Below, one piece after another: positions 40,101 to 52,899 of a stretch of 64,000 nt of DNA. Positions within the stretch are counted from its first letter, which is position 1. Each line of letters begins with the position of its first letter. The position numbers and the translations under genes are program-made. Source of the stretch: Hybos culiciformis (taxonomy: Eukaryota; Arthropoda; Insecta; Diptera; Hybotidae); NCBI GenBank assembly GCA_964007475.1, contig OZ023273.1:41293525-41357524 (forward strand). Direction: 5' to 3'. The notes below the pieces were generated by a model that did not search any database, was not told the DNA's origin, and was given only the letters and a program-made list of their open reading frames with translations.

Positions 40101-43100
40101 TTTATTCCAATAATAAATTTATAATGTCGCTACATAAATTGTTTTATTATTATTTGATAAATCTTTAAATTGTACTGAACTATAAAAAATTTAATCGTTC
40201 TTTCTCCTACATTTTTAAATTGATAATTTATATTGATATTTACAGTTTCTGATTAGATTTTTTTTTAACCCTTTACTACCATATTTTTAATCAATTCAAA
40301 TTAAAATGTAGTTATACATTTAGATAATTTTAAACAAACACTCGCTGAAACAAACACCCTCTATACTTACATAATATATTATCAAAACACTTGTATGAAA
40401 TTAAAACATACTACATATTTGTTAATAATAAAGAAACAATCAAGATAATTCAAGATAGGTACATATATATGAAAGTGCAAATTAAATGTAGAAAAAATTC
40501 TATATTTTATTTGGAAAAAATGTTCGGTTGAGAGCTTAATTTGAGTAATCAATTTATGGCTTAGAAAGTAAATAAGATTGTGCATGGTTTGGCATTCGAA
40601 CAATCGATATCGACGTAGTAGACAGCATTACATGAAAACATAATTATAGTTATAGTACCTACGTTCTTTAAATTTTTTATAAAAAACGGACTTTAAAAGT
40701 ACTGGGCAATAGTTCTTATTAGTTTACTTAATGGTTAAGAAAGCAAATGTTATCAAAAAAAAATTAACTACTTATATGTGTGTTATGAATTACAAATAAA
40801 ATTTAATTGCCTTAGTCTAGTTTTTAGTCCACAGGGATAGGGATTTCGCAAACTTTATAAATATTTAAATCATAAAGCTTATGTGTGAAACAATAATAAT
40901 AATTCATTAGGTATTCATTCGTAATTTGTTTAATTTAGGCATTACAATTTAAATTTTGAGCTTTGTTTGAAGTATTTCAAAAAAATTAATTAATTCTTTT
41001 TAATTGCTGCAGACTTCAAAGTATTGGGTTGGTTCTTTTAAACTATTTTTTCATACCATAATATTTTCCAATTATTATAACATTAAGTAAGTATTTACTA
41101 CGTAGTGAATAAATAATATAAATGTATTAAAATAAAATTTAGTATTAAGGAAGTTCTTATAAATGACATGATAAATTTTCATTTGTGGATTTTTTTTAAC
41201 ATTAGCTATAATAATTAAATGAAAAACGTTTCCTTTATTATTTATTATTATTACAATATATACATTCATTCGTCTAACATATTTTTCAGCTTAATTTTTG
41301 CTTTTATAAGATACTAAGAAAAAATACTACATGGTATATTAATACAATGGAACGAAATCAAATTAGAAATAGAAATGTCCAAAAATATAGTCTTTTAATC
41401 TAAATATATTATTATATTAATTTTTATTATTATTATGTATCTACTAGTATTTAATCTCGTTGTACTTTGAATATAGATTCACAACATTACTCCAAAATTA
41501 GATTAGATTACATCAAAAAAGTTGGCTTGGTAAAGTCTGCGCAGCGGGGTGATTCAGTAATCCTTGATCGAAATGCCGAAGATAAAATTTATTAAGTACG
41601 CTTTATTAAGTACGCCATTTGAGAGGTGAAAGAGATCTTACAAACATTTGTATTTCATTATTAGATATATCTTTTATATATATAAAAAAAATTTATTTTA
41701 TATACATTAACGTCAAAAGTAATTATCGAATACAGATTTCCTAGTTCGTAAATGTTTTTTAAGCGTACGTAAAAAGCATGAAGCTATCCTCGTCTTCATA
41801 AAAGAACTATGAATTATGAATAACTAAACATATTTTTCCACGATAATGAATTTTTTTTTGTTCAAAAAACTTTAACATAGATTCATACATTATAATGAAA
41901 TATTTCTAATAATAATATTGTAATTGCTAGTACCTACATATTTGATCAATATTTCTAAAACTTTTAATTGAAAGCTTTTGCTCCAAATAATGGATTCATT
42001 ATAATTTACAAGTATGTATTATAAACTTTAAAATAAGCCTTAAATAATTTTTTTGTTTATATTTTTGCGTTATAATAATAATCACTGCGTTATCTTTATT
42101 TCTGCTCATACATTTTTTGAATTGATACTTATTGGCATGCAACGCAATCAACATAAAATATTTTAATTCAATTTTCTATCCTAACAAATTTTTTAAACAG
42201 AAGAAATTTTTTGTAAATTTTGATTAGTATTAGATTATGTAAAATTCATAAAAATTTATTAAATATTTATTTTTTTTAATTTAATGCATAAAAATATATT
42301 TTATTTATTTCATTTATTTTTATGACATCCTTTTTTTTTTTTTTTTGCTAAAGAAGAACGAAGGAAATTTTTTATTTAAATCAATTATCTTAACAAGATG
42401 AAAAATTTTTCAAAACAATAAAAATTCTTGCATGTAATAATAATAATGAACTAAACATATAATTGTAAAATTTCTATTCGTTGTTGTTTTGCTTCTTAAA
42501 GTCTTTCAAAATGTAAAAATATAGGTACGGAAAATTATCATAATTTATCTTTTATATTTTTCTTCGAAAATTTTATAACAACTTTATCTTATATATTCTT
42601 ATTAAAATACTTACTTATAATCTCTGTTAGTAAAAGTATTGGTGTGGTCTCATCCCTTGAATAAGTGGTGAATCAAAAAGAGCTGTTAGAATATAAAAGT
42701 TTAACGACCGATGTACATTAATATTTCCTGAATTTTCTGCTCTCGTCTCGGCACCTCCGAATTTTGTTTAATAATATAAAAATTTTTTTTTTCGGTTTGG
42801 TAATATTAATAAATTTAAGTTCATCTTCAACAATTTTTCGATGTTAGATTTCTCACAATTTTTATTTCTCCCCAAACAACTTTGTTTAAATAATCTGCTT
42901 AGAGAATCAAAATCAATTCCTTAAGGATTTATCCACGAAATGTTACTAAATCTTTAAATCTTTACAAAACATTTTCAAGAGAAAAAAAATCAAATAACTG
43001 AAATAAAGAAAATATCTGCAGAATTTTATATTGATATCAGTTAATCTTCAATAAAATGTAAATATTAAATTAATGAAAAAGATCCACCTTTTCTCTGTAC

Positions 43101-43523
43101 AATTGCGCCTAAAGTATATAATATAAGAATTAAAAAAAAAAAGAATAAATATACATCTAGGTACATTTTTAATCTTTTATTGTCTGGAGATCTAAAGAGT
43201 GAATTTATTTTGGAAATTTCTGTCTGATTAATATTTATGTTATTTTTTGCTTGTTTTATTATTTTATTTTTTTGCTTACTACTATCGAAAGATAATTAAT
43301 TTGTTTCTTATTAATAATCGTTTTCCTATTAACAAATAAAAAAACAGAAAAAATCAGTGACGACTTAGCAGTTAACATCTTTTTAATGGAGATTAAGAAA
43401 TTAAATGAATTTTATGATAATGTTCATTGATCATTGGAAATAATCATTTTTATTTGGCTTATTATACAAATATGTATTGTAAACTAAACTACGTAATAAT
43501 AATATCATTGATTTCTCTTAATA
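40101..43523. other. Upstream region of the P450 gene, no other gene seen
   Basis: This A+T-rich stretch must include the P450 promoter near its left side, but no convincing TATA/initiator pair was identified on the minus strand. A GC-balanced patch at 41,520-41,640 (AAGTCTGCGCAGCGGGGTGA; TTAAGTACGC repeated twice) may be an old repeat relic. Nothing else stands out. Confidence 0.4.
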
Positions 43524-43531
43524 ATATAGAG

Positions 43532-44102
43532 CAGAGATTCCCAACTTGGGGTCCATGGACCCCTTGGGGGTACGTTAACCAATTCTGAGAGGTACGTGGA
43601 ACTGTTCGTATTGAAAAAAATATATGTATATCCTTTTTACTGCTTACACATAATTTTCATAATTTTAATAATTTTTTAATAATTTTCATTCCCAAAATTT
43701 TGTGAATTGCGTATAATTGTGTATATTTTAAATAAGTATATTAAAATTCATAACGAAATCTTCAAAAAAAAAGTTGATGGTATCATTCCTCCAACTTTTA
43801 ATGTCGATAATTGGATTAGAAACGCCTCCACAATTTCATTAGACAAGATTGTTGACACTGATAATGATAACGCAAAAGATGAACCCATTGACTTGAGAAA
43901 TAACATGAAAACTCGCAGTGATTTTGAAACAATGATGCTGGATCAATTTTGGTGCTAACAAAGCGAGGCGTATCTAATCACAACGTGCGTTAAAATTTCT
44001 TATTCCGTTTGTTATAACCTGTATGCACTCTTTTTTAGGGGTACGTAAAGATTCAAATCATTATCAAGGGGTACAAATATTTCAAAAGGTTGGGAACCAT
44101 TG
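43532..44102 (+). mobile_element. hAT element, internally deleted, perfect 8-bp target duplication
   Basis: The element begins CAGAGATTCCCAAC and ends with the complement of CAATGGTTCCCAAC. It is flanked on both sides by ATATAGAG (43,524-43,531 and 44,103-44,110). An 8-bp duplication and CA(G)...TTC.CAAC ends are hAT hallmarks. The duplication has TA at its centre, as described for the Buster branch. The 571-bp body retains part of a transposase gene, listed separately. Confidence 0.9.
43707..44036 (+). pseudogene. C-terminal hAT transposase remnant
   Basis: The open part (43,707-43,958) ends LDQFWC and then stops. In another frame, starting near 43,988, the peptide ALKFLIPFVITCMHSF follows. 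Together they match in order the C-terminal hAT region, where an L..FW segment is followed by a (L)LPF.TTYLCE..FS block. ZBED5/FAM200-type and Charlie/Buster-type transposases share this order. An in-frame stop and a frameshift separate the two pieces, and the N-terminal BED finger and catalytic part are absent. It is a fossil, not a functional gene. Confidence 0.7.
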
Positions 44103-44110
44103 ATATAGAG

Positions 44111-47100
44111 GTAGTGATAATATATGCGCAATTTATAGTATGGCAGGTTAGTTTTGAAAACGATGATAATTTTATTTTTTTTAATAAATTTCGAAATAAA
44201 TTTTATGTTTCACACGTATAAATTACATTATATTATATTATATTGATGACAGAAAATTTTAATGGTTTATTTTAGTGGTTGATATAACAAGGAAAGAAAA
44301 GATCATTGTCGTAATGATAACTGAAATGTCTGAAATGTATAACTAACATATCGACGATTATCAATAGATACAGAACTATATATAATATAGTTCTTCACTG
44401 ACATTTACCAAAGAAATAATAAAGAAAACATTAAAACATGAGAAACAAAAATATTCGTTACATTTAATTTAAAATAATGTATAATTTATAGTAAACATTA
44501 TATCGTTATGTTCAAATACTTAATTGTTTTTTTTTTATGTGTACTATGCACTTTTGATATAAAAAAAATTTACCAGCACTATGGAATTGCCTGCTCGTCG
44601 TCGTTCAGTCGGTTGGTTGCTTGATTTTAAAAATTCAAGGTCTAAATATATTTTTAAGTTAAGTATCCAATTATCAATGTTTCGTCATGATTTGTTTTCC
44701 TTAACAAAAGTATGTATAATAAAAGTTGAAAACTCCTTAACTACACAGTAAGTAATAATTATAAAAATAAGTAATATATTAGTATTATATATTTATATTT
44801 ATGAATGTCACTTGTCGTTTAGAATACGGTCCAACGATTAAAGAAATCATATTTCAAAAAAAATTATTTTTAGATAAATAAATGTCCATTCTTAAAAAAA
44901 GTTGACGCTGATTTAAAAATATAGAAAAACCTATAATACAAAACATAAAATATATTTTATTAAAATTAAAAATTTACAATTACATATCCGAATTTTCCAA
45001 ACTTTTTGATTTCTAAATTCTTAACAATTTACAGGTAGAAAAACAATTTAATTTTTTTTTCTTTTATCGTCGATTTTATGTTATTTTTATTATAGGAAAT
45101 CAATATATTTTAGTCATCCCAGATATTACATCCCAGATATTACATGTGTACAAGACTTCAATACGAATGCATTATTATAATTTATTAATCTATCAAAATT
45201 TATTTATTATCATCACATTACGAAAAACTTTTATCTTTTTGCATCACTTTAAAAAGCACGTACAAAACGTTCCGTAGAATAATGTGAAATAATGAAGGAA
45301 TAAAATTAAATTTTATATATTTTTTTTTTATTTTTGCAATGAATGAATGAATGCACTTAACCTAAAGCTATTGATAGATAAATTTACAAATGCTGCTTTT
45401 AGCATGAAGTTTAACACTTAACATTGGATCAAAAACCCAATTTCATTAAGAGTTTGTTTTTTATTTTTTCAAATTAAAGGATGATTTCACAAACGGTGAC
45501 ATTCACGAAATAGTTAAACTGATGATATTTTCGATTTTATTATTCTGTGGATGCATGGATTTATTTGTGTATATTTAAAAAAAAAAGTATTTATGTGAGT
45601 TTTTTTTTGAATAAAAAATTATGATCTAACTATTTTATGGGAAATTTAAATATTTAAATCTTTAAAAAGATACTCAGAGAATAGAAAAATTCGTATAAAT
45701 TATCTTCTTTTTTTTTTTGTATTATTTGCTTTATTTTTGTATGTTTTTCCAATGAGAAAAAATTGAATCCCCAAGATTGTACACAATTCTGGACTTAATA
45801 TTATTTATGATTGAATATTCTCTCGAGCAGTACTTTTAGAATAGATCCAAGAGATATTCAGATTAAAATGTTATATTTTTCTTAATGTTTATATTGTAAA
45901 TCCTTTCAATTTATGGTTATTATTAAGTGGTAAACTTCTAATCACAGTTTAAATCACGTACTTACTTCTATTCTCAAAAAATGTTCTTTAAGTTCAATAG
46001 TTTAAAAATTTCAAAACGAAAAAATTTTGTGATAAAGTTTTCCGCAAAAAGCTCCAAATTTCAAATTGAAATCCATGAATTTATAAAATTTCTTCAGTTC
46101 TTGAATGTGTTATTAAAAAAAATACTGAAATCATATCAAGAAGAAATGTTTTACTTTTTTTTTGTTATGTATAAGTTTCATAAAATAAATTAAATCTTTG
46201 CACAATTTTTTTTTTATTCTGTTCGTCTTTCTGCATTTCAAATAAAATTATTATAAAAATGTTTTCTTTTTTATTTTCTTTTGAATTCTGTATATTCTCT
46301 AAGGAGTCGAGAAGTCTACAGTAATTTCTTAAGAGTTTCATTTGAAATTTTATAGAATTTTTAAAGGAATATTTATTTAGTAATTCTCTTTTTTTATGTT
46401 GTTTCTTATAAAAAATAAATTGAAATCTACAAAATAAAAAAAAAAAATTTCAATTAAAAATTAAAATAAAAAAAAAATAAAAATTGTACCTTTTTATGCA
46501 TAAAAAGTTTGGAATTTTTATATTAGATATCAGTATTATGATATGACATTCACACATTGCACTTTCATTATTTTTTTAACGAACGGTAGGATATATTTTG
46601 ATCTCTTTATAAACCGAATTTTGGAACTCTTTATAAAATCATTATTAATAAAGTATATCAATTGCGATATCAAAGTTTGTAGTCTCGGTTTAAATTATTA
46701 TAATTTCTCAATCTAGCTTTGAATAAAGTGGCATTACTTATTAATTAATTCCATTATAAATAAAGATAAATAAAGCATAATAATGTTTTTATTGATTTTT
46801 TCTATATGATACGATGTATTTCACATATTTATTATGTAAATTTTTTTTAGATCAATTCATTAAAATTCTATTCAAAAATGTTGATAAAATCTATCTCTTG
46901 TATCTTAAAACAGAAAAAAAAATTGTATAGATTTATTTAATTCTGTGTTATTAGTACATTACATATAATACCGGTCAATTTGCCGGTCAAATAATAATAA
47001 GAAAACATATATAGTAATGGAAATAAAAAAATAATAATTTATTTTTCTACGAGTAGATATGACTGAAAAATTTTATTCTCTGCTTAAAGCTAAATGATTT

Positions 47101-48389
47101 GGTGTGGCATTAAGAGCAAATTATTTATACCTTTAAGATAAATTACTTCATTATTATTTCGTTTGCTTATTCTTATTTTCTACAATTTTATACTTATATA
47201 TTTATTTATAAAATAAATATAAATTTTCCAGAGGAAAAGCAATAAAAAATATTTTAGTGTCCTAATCGTTGTCAGTATTTTTATTTTTTTATTTTTCGAT
47301 TTTACAATGATGCACCTCTCTGTTATCTTTAAAAAAAATAAAAATAAGTACTTTATATTTTAGAAATTTTAATTTATACATAAATGTAGGTAATCAATTG
47401 CCGATCTCATTTCTGATTTGAAATGTTATGATTCAAGTGCCTGTAAAAGTGTAAATATAAGAAAATAAAATTGTTAGACAAGGAGGTGCTCCTATATCAA
47501 CGCTATGAAAATTAAGAACAACAAGAATTATGCCTTATTTCAAATATTATGTAGCCTATTATGTATATTAATTTGAATAAAATTAATATTTTATATTTTC
47601 TTTTATGCATATCGAAAAGTAAAATATATCATGTTTTAATATGAATGTACAGTGCATACTATAGTATACTAGAAACACGAAAATTGACTAAAAACTAGTG
47701 TTACTCTAAAATTTATGAATGAAGTTTCTTGCAATATTAATAAAAAATAGAAAATTAATTATATCGTTTTAAAATGTATAAATAATTATATCGTTTTAAA
47801 ATGTAAAAAAAGAACAACATATGCCTACATTAAACATAATATAAAACAATATAAAATAAGAATTTTTTTATACAACTTAATGAAATTTGTTAGCATAGTT
47901 AGTATTCTTTTTTTTTTCTGTGAATTAATGGGCATAAAGAATTCTTTATACAGAGGTAAAATTACGCCTGCTGAGAAATGAAAGAGCTTAACTTGTTTCT
48001 TTTCTTCATTATTTATTTTTTTTATCTTAATTAATTTTTTCAAAGCAAAAAAAAAAAAATTTAAAAGTAAAAAAAATTATTAAATTGATAGTAAAACATT
48101 ACATATTGCTGACAACTTAACTAGAAATAAAATTAATTTATTTTTCTTTTTTTTTTTTCTCAGCAAGTAGTTTTGTTATATTTTTTTTCTATATATGTAT
48201 ACCTAAATAAAAATATACTTTGTTTTTTTTTTTTTTTTTTCAAATATTTCTAGCGATAATACATTCCAATAGTATTCTTAACTTGTCTGTAGGGAAGGAA
48301 CTATCCTATTAATTTTTTATTTGTTAATTTAATATAAATTGATTTGCATGAGCGGAAATTATTTAAAAAAAATGTAAAATAGGTAGTAA
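44111..48389. other. Non-coding stretch with minor tandem repeats
   Basis: No supportable gene. Small tandem duplications occur: a 15-bp unit ATCCCAGATATTACA near 45,118-45,150, and two copies of TAATTATATCGTTTTAAAAT with period 27 at 47,756-47,805. A GC-richer island at 44,572-44,625 (CCTGCTCGTCGTCGTTCAGT) includes an initiator-like TCAGT but has no gene attached. Confidence 0.4.
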
Positions 48390-48990
48390 CGACAGTTTGG
48401 TAAATAATGTTCGATTTGCTTGATTTTTAAATTTTTATTCGAAGGTACTATTGCCAAAAATGTTTTTTTTTTCGATTGCTCTCTACTCTCTATTCTCTAG
48501 TTTCCGAGATACAAAGCATTAAAAATGATGTAAGAAAAAACGAAAATTCCATAAAACGAGTAATTTCAAAAAAATATACAGAGCGAACGGCTGGAGCGAT
48601 TTTAAATATTTTTATTGTTATAGAATGGTAAAGACAAGAACTTAAGGTAAAAAAATATAAAACAAACGGTGAAAAAAATCAAAGTTTTCAACAAATTAAA
48701 AAAATATTTAGAAATGACGAAGAAACTTCAAATTTTGATTTGAAATTGGTCTTGTATCATGTCTTTTGAGGAATCTATGACCCAAACCGTAAAAAGAACT
48801 TTAGATATCCCCCACCCTCCCCTACTTTCAAATAAAAATTCTAAAATTATGAAAATCGAAAATCATTTACGGCTCCATAATCGGTGGTCATTTTCATAAA
48901 TTTTTTTATCAAAAATAAGAATTTCTCTGTCATCAATTATTTCTGTTCGAGCTATTGAACAGGTATTAAGCATTTTTTAGAATTTGCTAA
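48390..48990. repeat. Probable degenerate interspersed repeat
   Basis: The composition differs from neighbouring DNA. Phrases include CTAGTTTCCGAGATACAAAG, AGAGCGAACGGCTGGAGCG, GATATCCCCCACCCTCCCC and CTGTTCGAGCTATTGAACAG. The style resembles another patch in this window at 59,930-60,300 (which has CGGAGATATGACCC). There is no open frame or visible termini, so family and boundaries are uncertain. Confidence 0.3.
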
Positions 48991-51235
48991 ACTTCAAAAT
49001 TCTTATTGAGTACATATGGTAAGCCTTCTTTAAGAAATACTTTTTTTTTGTGAATTCAAATCTTTTCTGTCCTGAATTTTATTTTAAATTTAAAGTATTT
49101 GATTTGAACTTTCCTAATCCCTTTCCTACTACATTAACTATATTAAACTGTCAATGTTTAAATTTAAAAAATTGCAAGAACATTTTTCTCTCAAAATTTG
49201 TTTAGCTCTTTCAATTAATTTTTCGTTTTTTAAATCATCACCTTTTTCAAAAAAATTTCACTTTATTTTAATCCGAATCCCAAATCCATTTTAAAATATG
49301 AAAAATTGTTTCATTTTTAATGTTTGAAAAATATGAACACAAAAAAAAATATTGTTTTTTGAATCATTTTACTAAAAAGGAAAAGTATTGCTTTTTGTAA
49401 TTATAATTAATTATCCTTTTTTAAAACAAACAAAAAAATGGTGAAGAAGAAACTACAAAAGAAGTTAAGTTTTACCATTAAAAAAAATTTGTACTTATCT
49501 AGTCTAGAATACATATAACATAAGCATCAAAATGAGTAATACAAACAGACAAATATAATGTTGTACTTGTATACACAGTTTATTCAATTTTTACAATTTT
49601 TTCGCTATGAAAAATAATTAAGTCCATTTGATGTTGATGGTATTTGGAAAAACTGTTTATAAATTAAAACAAAATCTATATACAAACTTTGAAATAAAGC
49701 TAATTTTTTTGATAGTAAAAAAGTTGTTGAACTTTTAGTCGTCTTTGTATTTTATATTTAATATTTATCTGTGGTGTAATATAAATATTAAAAATATAAT
49801 TGAAATGCATGTTATCACTACCACATTGGAATAAACATAACATAGTCTCAATTACGAATAAAATAATCGTGGATTTTTTTTCATTAAAACATAAAAAAAC
49901 AGCTCCTATCTATTCATAAACATTTGTTTGTTTTTCTATTTTGCTATTAATTTATTTTATTTTTCTTTTTCTAAACTTCACTTTTGCCAGTCTGTTCTAG
50001 AGTTATATTAGTCTGTAATGCTATTAAAATGAAAGTTGACGATTCTTTGAATAATTCCACAACAACACTGCGAAGATTGTGTTAATTTATACAAATTTAA
50101 ATTTTTTTTTATGCTTTCAAAAAATTCTACCAGATTAAATAATAATAATAAGAACAATGTTAAAAAAAAGAAAAAGTTTTTGTTTCTTTGCATAAATCTT
50201 AATTCATAAATATGACTTTCGTTGATAGTAGCAATAAATCACGATATGAAAAAAAAAAAAAACAAAACAGTAACATTTTGATTTATTAATTTCTGCTTCT
50301 TTTCGACTTAAAAAATATATGTATCTGTAATAAAAAAAAGTATGTTGAAAGCACTAAAAAGTAGAAAATAAATTTAAATTAAACTTAGAAAATAATAAAA
50401 AGTTTGAATTCATATATATGTGCATATGTAACACAGTATCCTAACTTTTTCAATTTTCAAAAGTTAAAGCCATATAATTAATTCATTAGTATAATACAAA
50501 TGTGGCCTCTATTTTTAAAATGTGATTTCAGATGTAAATCTGCACACACATGTAAATTTTCAAAGAGAATTTATAGTTTCGTTTATATATACTTCTTTCA
50601 GCAAAGCGGGTGTGGTTCATTTAGCAAGCTGTACTATCAAATTAGAAATAATATCCTTTGTTTTCGAACATGTTGACAAAATACGTTCATTTTTATTCAT
50701 GCTACGTGTAAAACAGTAATGAACAGTATGAATACACGTTTGCTACATTTAAATATAAATACTTTAGATATCAAATTTTTTTGAGGGTTCCAAAATAATT
50801 CATTCATTGATAAAATAATAAGCATCGCTAGTTTCTGATCTGAATAAAATCGTATAAAAATTAAAAAGAAAGGAAATAAATTACGCAAAATAAATTTTCC
50901 TTTTTCGAATTCGGATAATTTAATAACTCATTGGGCCACAGAGAGGTTTTATATAGTCAACATCCAGTTTGCAATATTTTAATATCTTATTTCAAAGCAT
51001 CATATTGTAATGTTTTTATGCAGAAAATTTTGTTTTAATGTTTATTAACACATTAGAATAAGGGAGCGTACAAAGTTCTTAAAAAATTAGTGGTATGTTA
51101 AAGTTAAAGCACAGTTAATGTAATAGACGTTATATTTGCCTGTTGTTAAAGCCTGGCTAGTTTATTAAGAACTTTTTTAAAAAAATGTAAAACTTAAGTA
51201 TATCTTATAAACAAACATTCCTATTTATAATTGAA
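48991..51235. other. Non-coding stretch, no gene seen
   Basis: A+T-rich sequence without recognisable coding, RNA or mobile-element signals; short open frames on both strands are low complexity. Confidence 0.4.
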
Positions 51236-51553
51236 CTAGAAAAAAGCCTGCACAGAAAAAATAGTGCAGGCCCTAGCCTAGTAACTATGCCCTGTTTTTA
51301 GTAATTTCGAAAAGAATGCTTTATTTTTTTATTGATAAAGTACGCCTTGGTTTTTTTGTTTACATTAAAAGTTTTTATCAAAGTACGCCTTGGTTTTTTT
51401 GTTTACATTAAAAGTTTTTATCAAAGTACGCCTTGCATTCAGTGTTGCATAGTCATTCGGTTATTTTATTTATTATGTACGTTCAAAAAAATAAATAGAG
51501 GAAAGTGCCAACACTGCCAAGGTCGTTTAAGAGGTGAGTTCACCTTTTATTAT
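51236..51553 (-). mobile_element. Helitron-like non-autonomous element, copy 2
   Basis: Second copy of the unit at 19,498. The minus-strand 3' end has a perfect 8-bp hairpin, GCCTGCAC with GTGCAGGC, followed by T6 and CTAG (51,239-51,236), with host T next. The body ends at TTTTATTAT with the same GGTGAGTTCACC palindrome. This copy is about 48 bp longer, mainly from a tandem duplication of the segment starting AAGTACGCCTTGGTTTTTTT (51,340-51,430), and also has a small insertion near 51,478. The duplication is absent from copy 1. Neither copy encodes protein. Confidence 0.65.
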
Positions 51554-51585
51554 AATTGAATTGAATTGAATTGAATTGAACTGAA
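51554..51585. repeat. TTGAA microsatellite beside the Helitron-like element
   Basis: About five copies of TTGAA (the last degenerate) directly abut the 5' side of the Helitron-like copy 2. No such run adjoins copy 1. Confidence 0.8.
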
Positions 51586-52438
51586 TATCTTTAAAAATTT
51601 ATCTTTTGTTTCATTAGTTTATTTTATCCGTTACGAAGTGCAACTTCGATTTGTATTTATTAATTTCGATGTGTATTTATTACAAATTACATTTAAAAAA
51701 AGAAATAAAAATGTTAGCAAAATAATTTGACAGTATGATAAACTCAAATTTTTTGGGCCGTTCTAAAAAGACATTATAAATATCATAAACATTTCTAACT
51801 TATTGAATCAACAATTAAAATAAATCGCCAATTGAAAATTAAATCAATAATTCTCATTTAATAGAAATACTTCTTTTTTTTTAATTTCATTTTTAATACC
51901 GTGATGAATTCAATTAAATTCGTAATTAAATATTTGATTGACAATAAATAAATTTTTATTCACAGTTGGTTATAAAAAAGAAAATTGATACATTGAAAAA
52001 TCATTTATAAAATTTTATGAATTTAAAGAAATTTATAATATTTACATTATACGGTTAAAATTTTAAATAAGATATTTCTTGTGCATAATAGTATTAGATA
52101 TACATACATTTTTTATGCGGGATAAGATCAAAAAAATGTTAGTTATAAAATTATCAATAATAAAAAATGTGTTTTTTATTGTATTTTTTATTTTTTTTTT
52201 TTACTATAAATTATTTATTCCAGTGCAATTTATCAATTTATACATTCAAAACAAAATTTATCAAACATACATTCAAAACATTATAATTAAATTGTTATGA
52301 CAGACATGCAAATTAGAGATTATCGTATTAATAAGTTGCTTTTGAAGATACGTAAATGAAAAAATAAATATTCTCTTCAAAGAACCACGAAAACAAAAAT
52401 TTTAATAGTTAGTTCCAATTTTAATTTATATAAACATA
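51586..52438. other. Non-coding stretch, no gene seen
   Basis: A+T-rich sequence. A short imperfect tandem pair, TTTCGATTTGTATTTATTAA and TTTCGATGTGTATTTATTAC, lies near 51,644-51,684. Nothing else is visible. Confidence 0.4.
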
Positions 52439-52446
52439 ATATACAC

Positions 52447-52842
52447 CAGCGTATCTCAACCTTAGGGTCGCGACCCGAATTTGGGTCGCGAAAGATTTTC
52501 AATGGGTCGTTTTAATGAAAAAATTCTATTACAAATGCTACATATATTTTTCCAAAAATAATAAAATATTTTGATTACATAAGAAGAATTAACCTTTACC
52601 TTATTTTTCAAAAGATTGCTGTTTTAACATTGATAATTGAGTAAATTTTTTGAGCCAGACTTAATAAATTATCAAATGATTGTCAACAACAAATAAGTCA
52701 TTAAAATGAAAATAAATAAAACATTTTAAAGGTGTCTTTCATTTCTTCTACTTGTCAATGTATACCATTTTCAGATTGAGGGTCGCGTTATTTTGTACTC
52801 ATATTTTATAGGTCGCAATAGCAAAAAGGTTGAGAAACGCTG
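52447..52842. mobile_element. Small hAT element (MITE) with perfect 8-bp target duplication
   Basis: Ends are CAGCGTATCTCAACC on the left and the complement of CAGCGTTTCTCAACC on the right. The flanks ATATACAC (52,439-52,446 and 52,843-52,850) are identical. Subterminal GGGTCGCGACCC and GGTCGC motifs recur near both ends. The 396-bp unit has no coding frame, so it is non-autonomous. The duplication again has TA at its centre. Confidence 0.9.
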
Positions 52843-52899
52843 ATATACACATCTACATAAAATATACGGAGTCGGTTAAAATATTTGCTCTCTTATTTT

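Noticed and set aside
41520..41640. Third Helitron-like copy
   Set aside because: It shares only short phrases (AAGTACGCC, GAGAGGTGAA) with the two real copies, and the terminal hairpin is missing.
44572..44640. GC-richer island with ATG (MELPARRRSVGWLL) and a TCAGT initiator-like site
   Set aside because: The frame soon becomes A+T-driven and ends after about 56 codons. No donor or downstream exon fits, so neither a gene nor a promoter can be supported.
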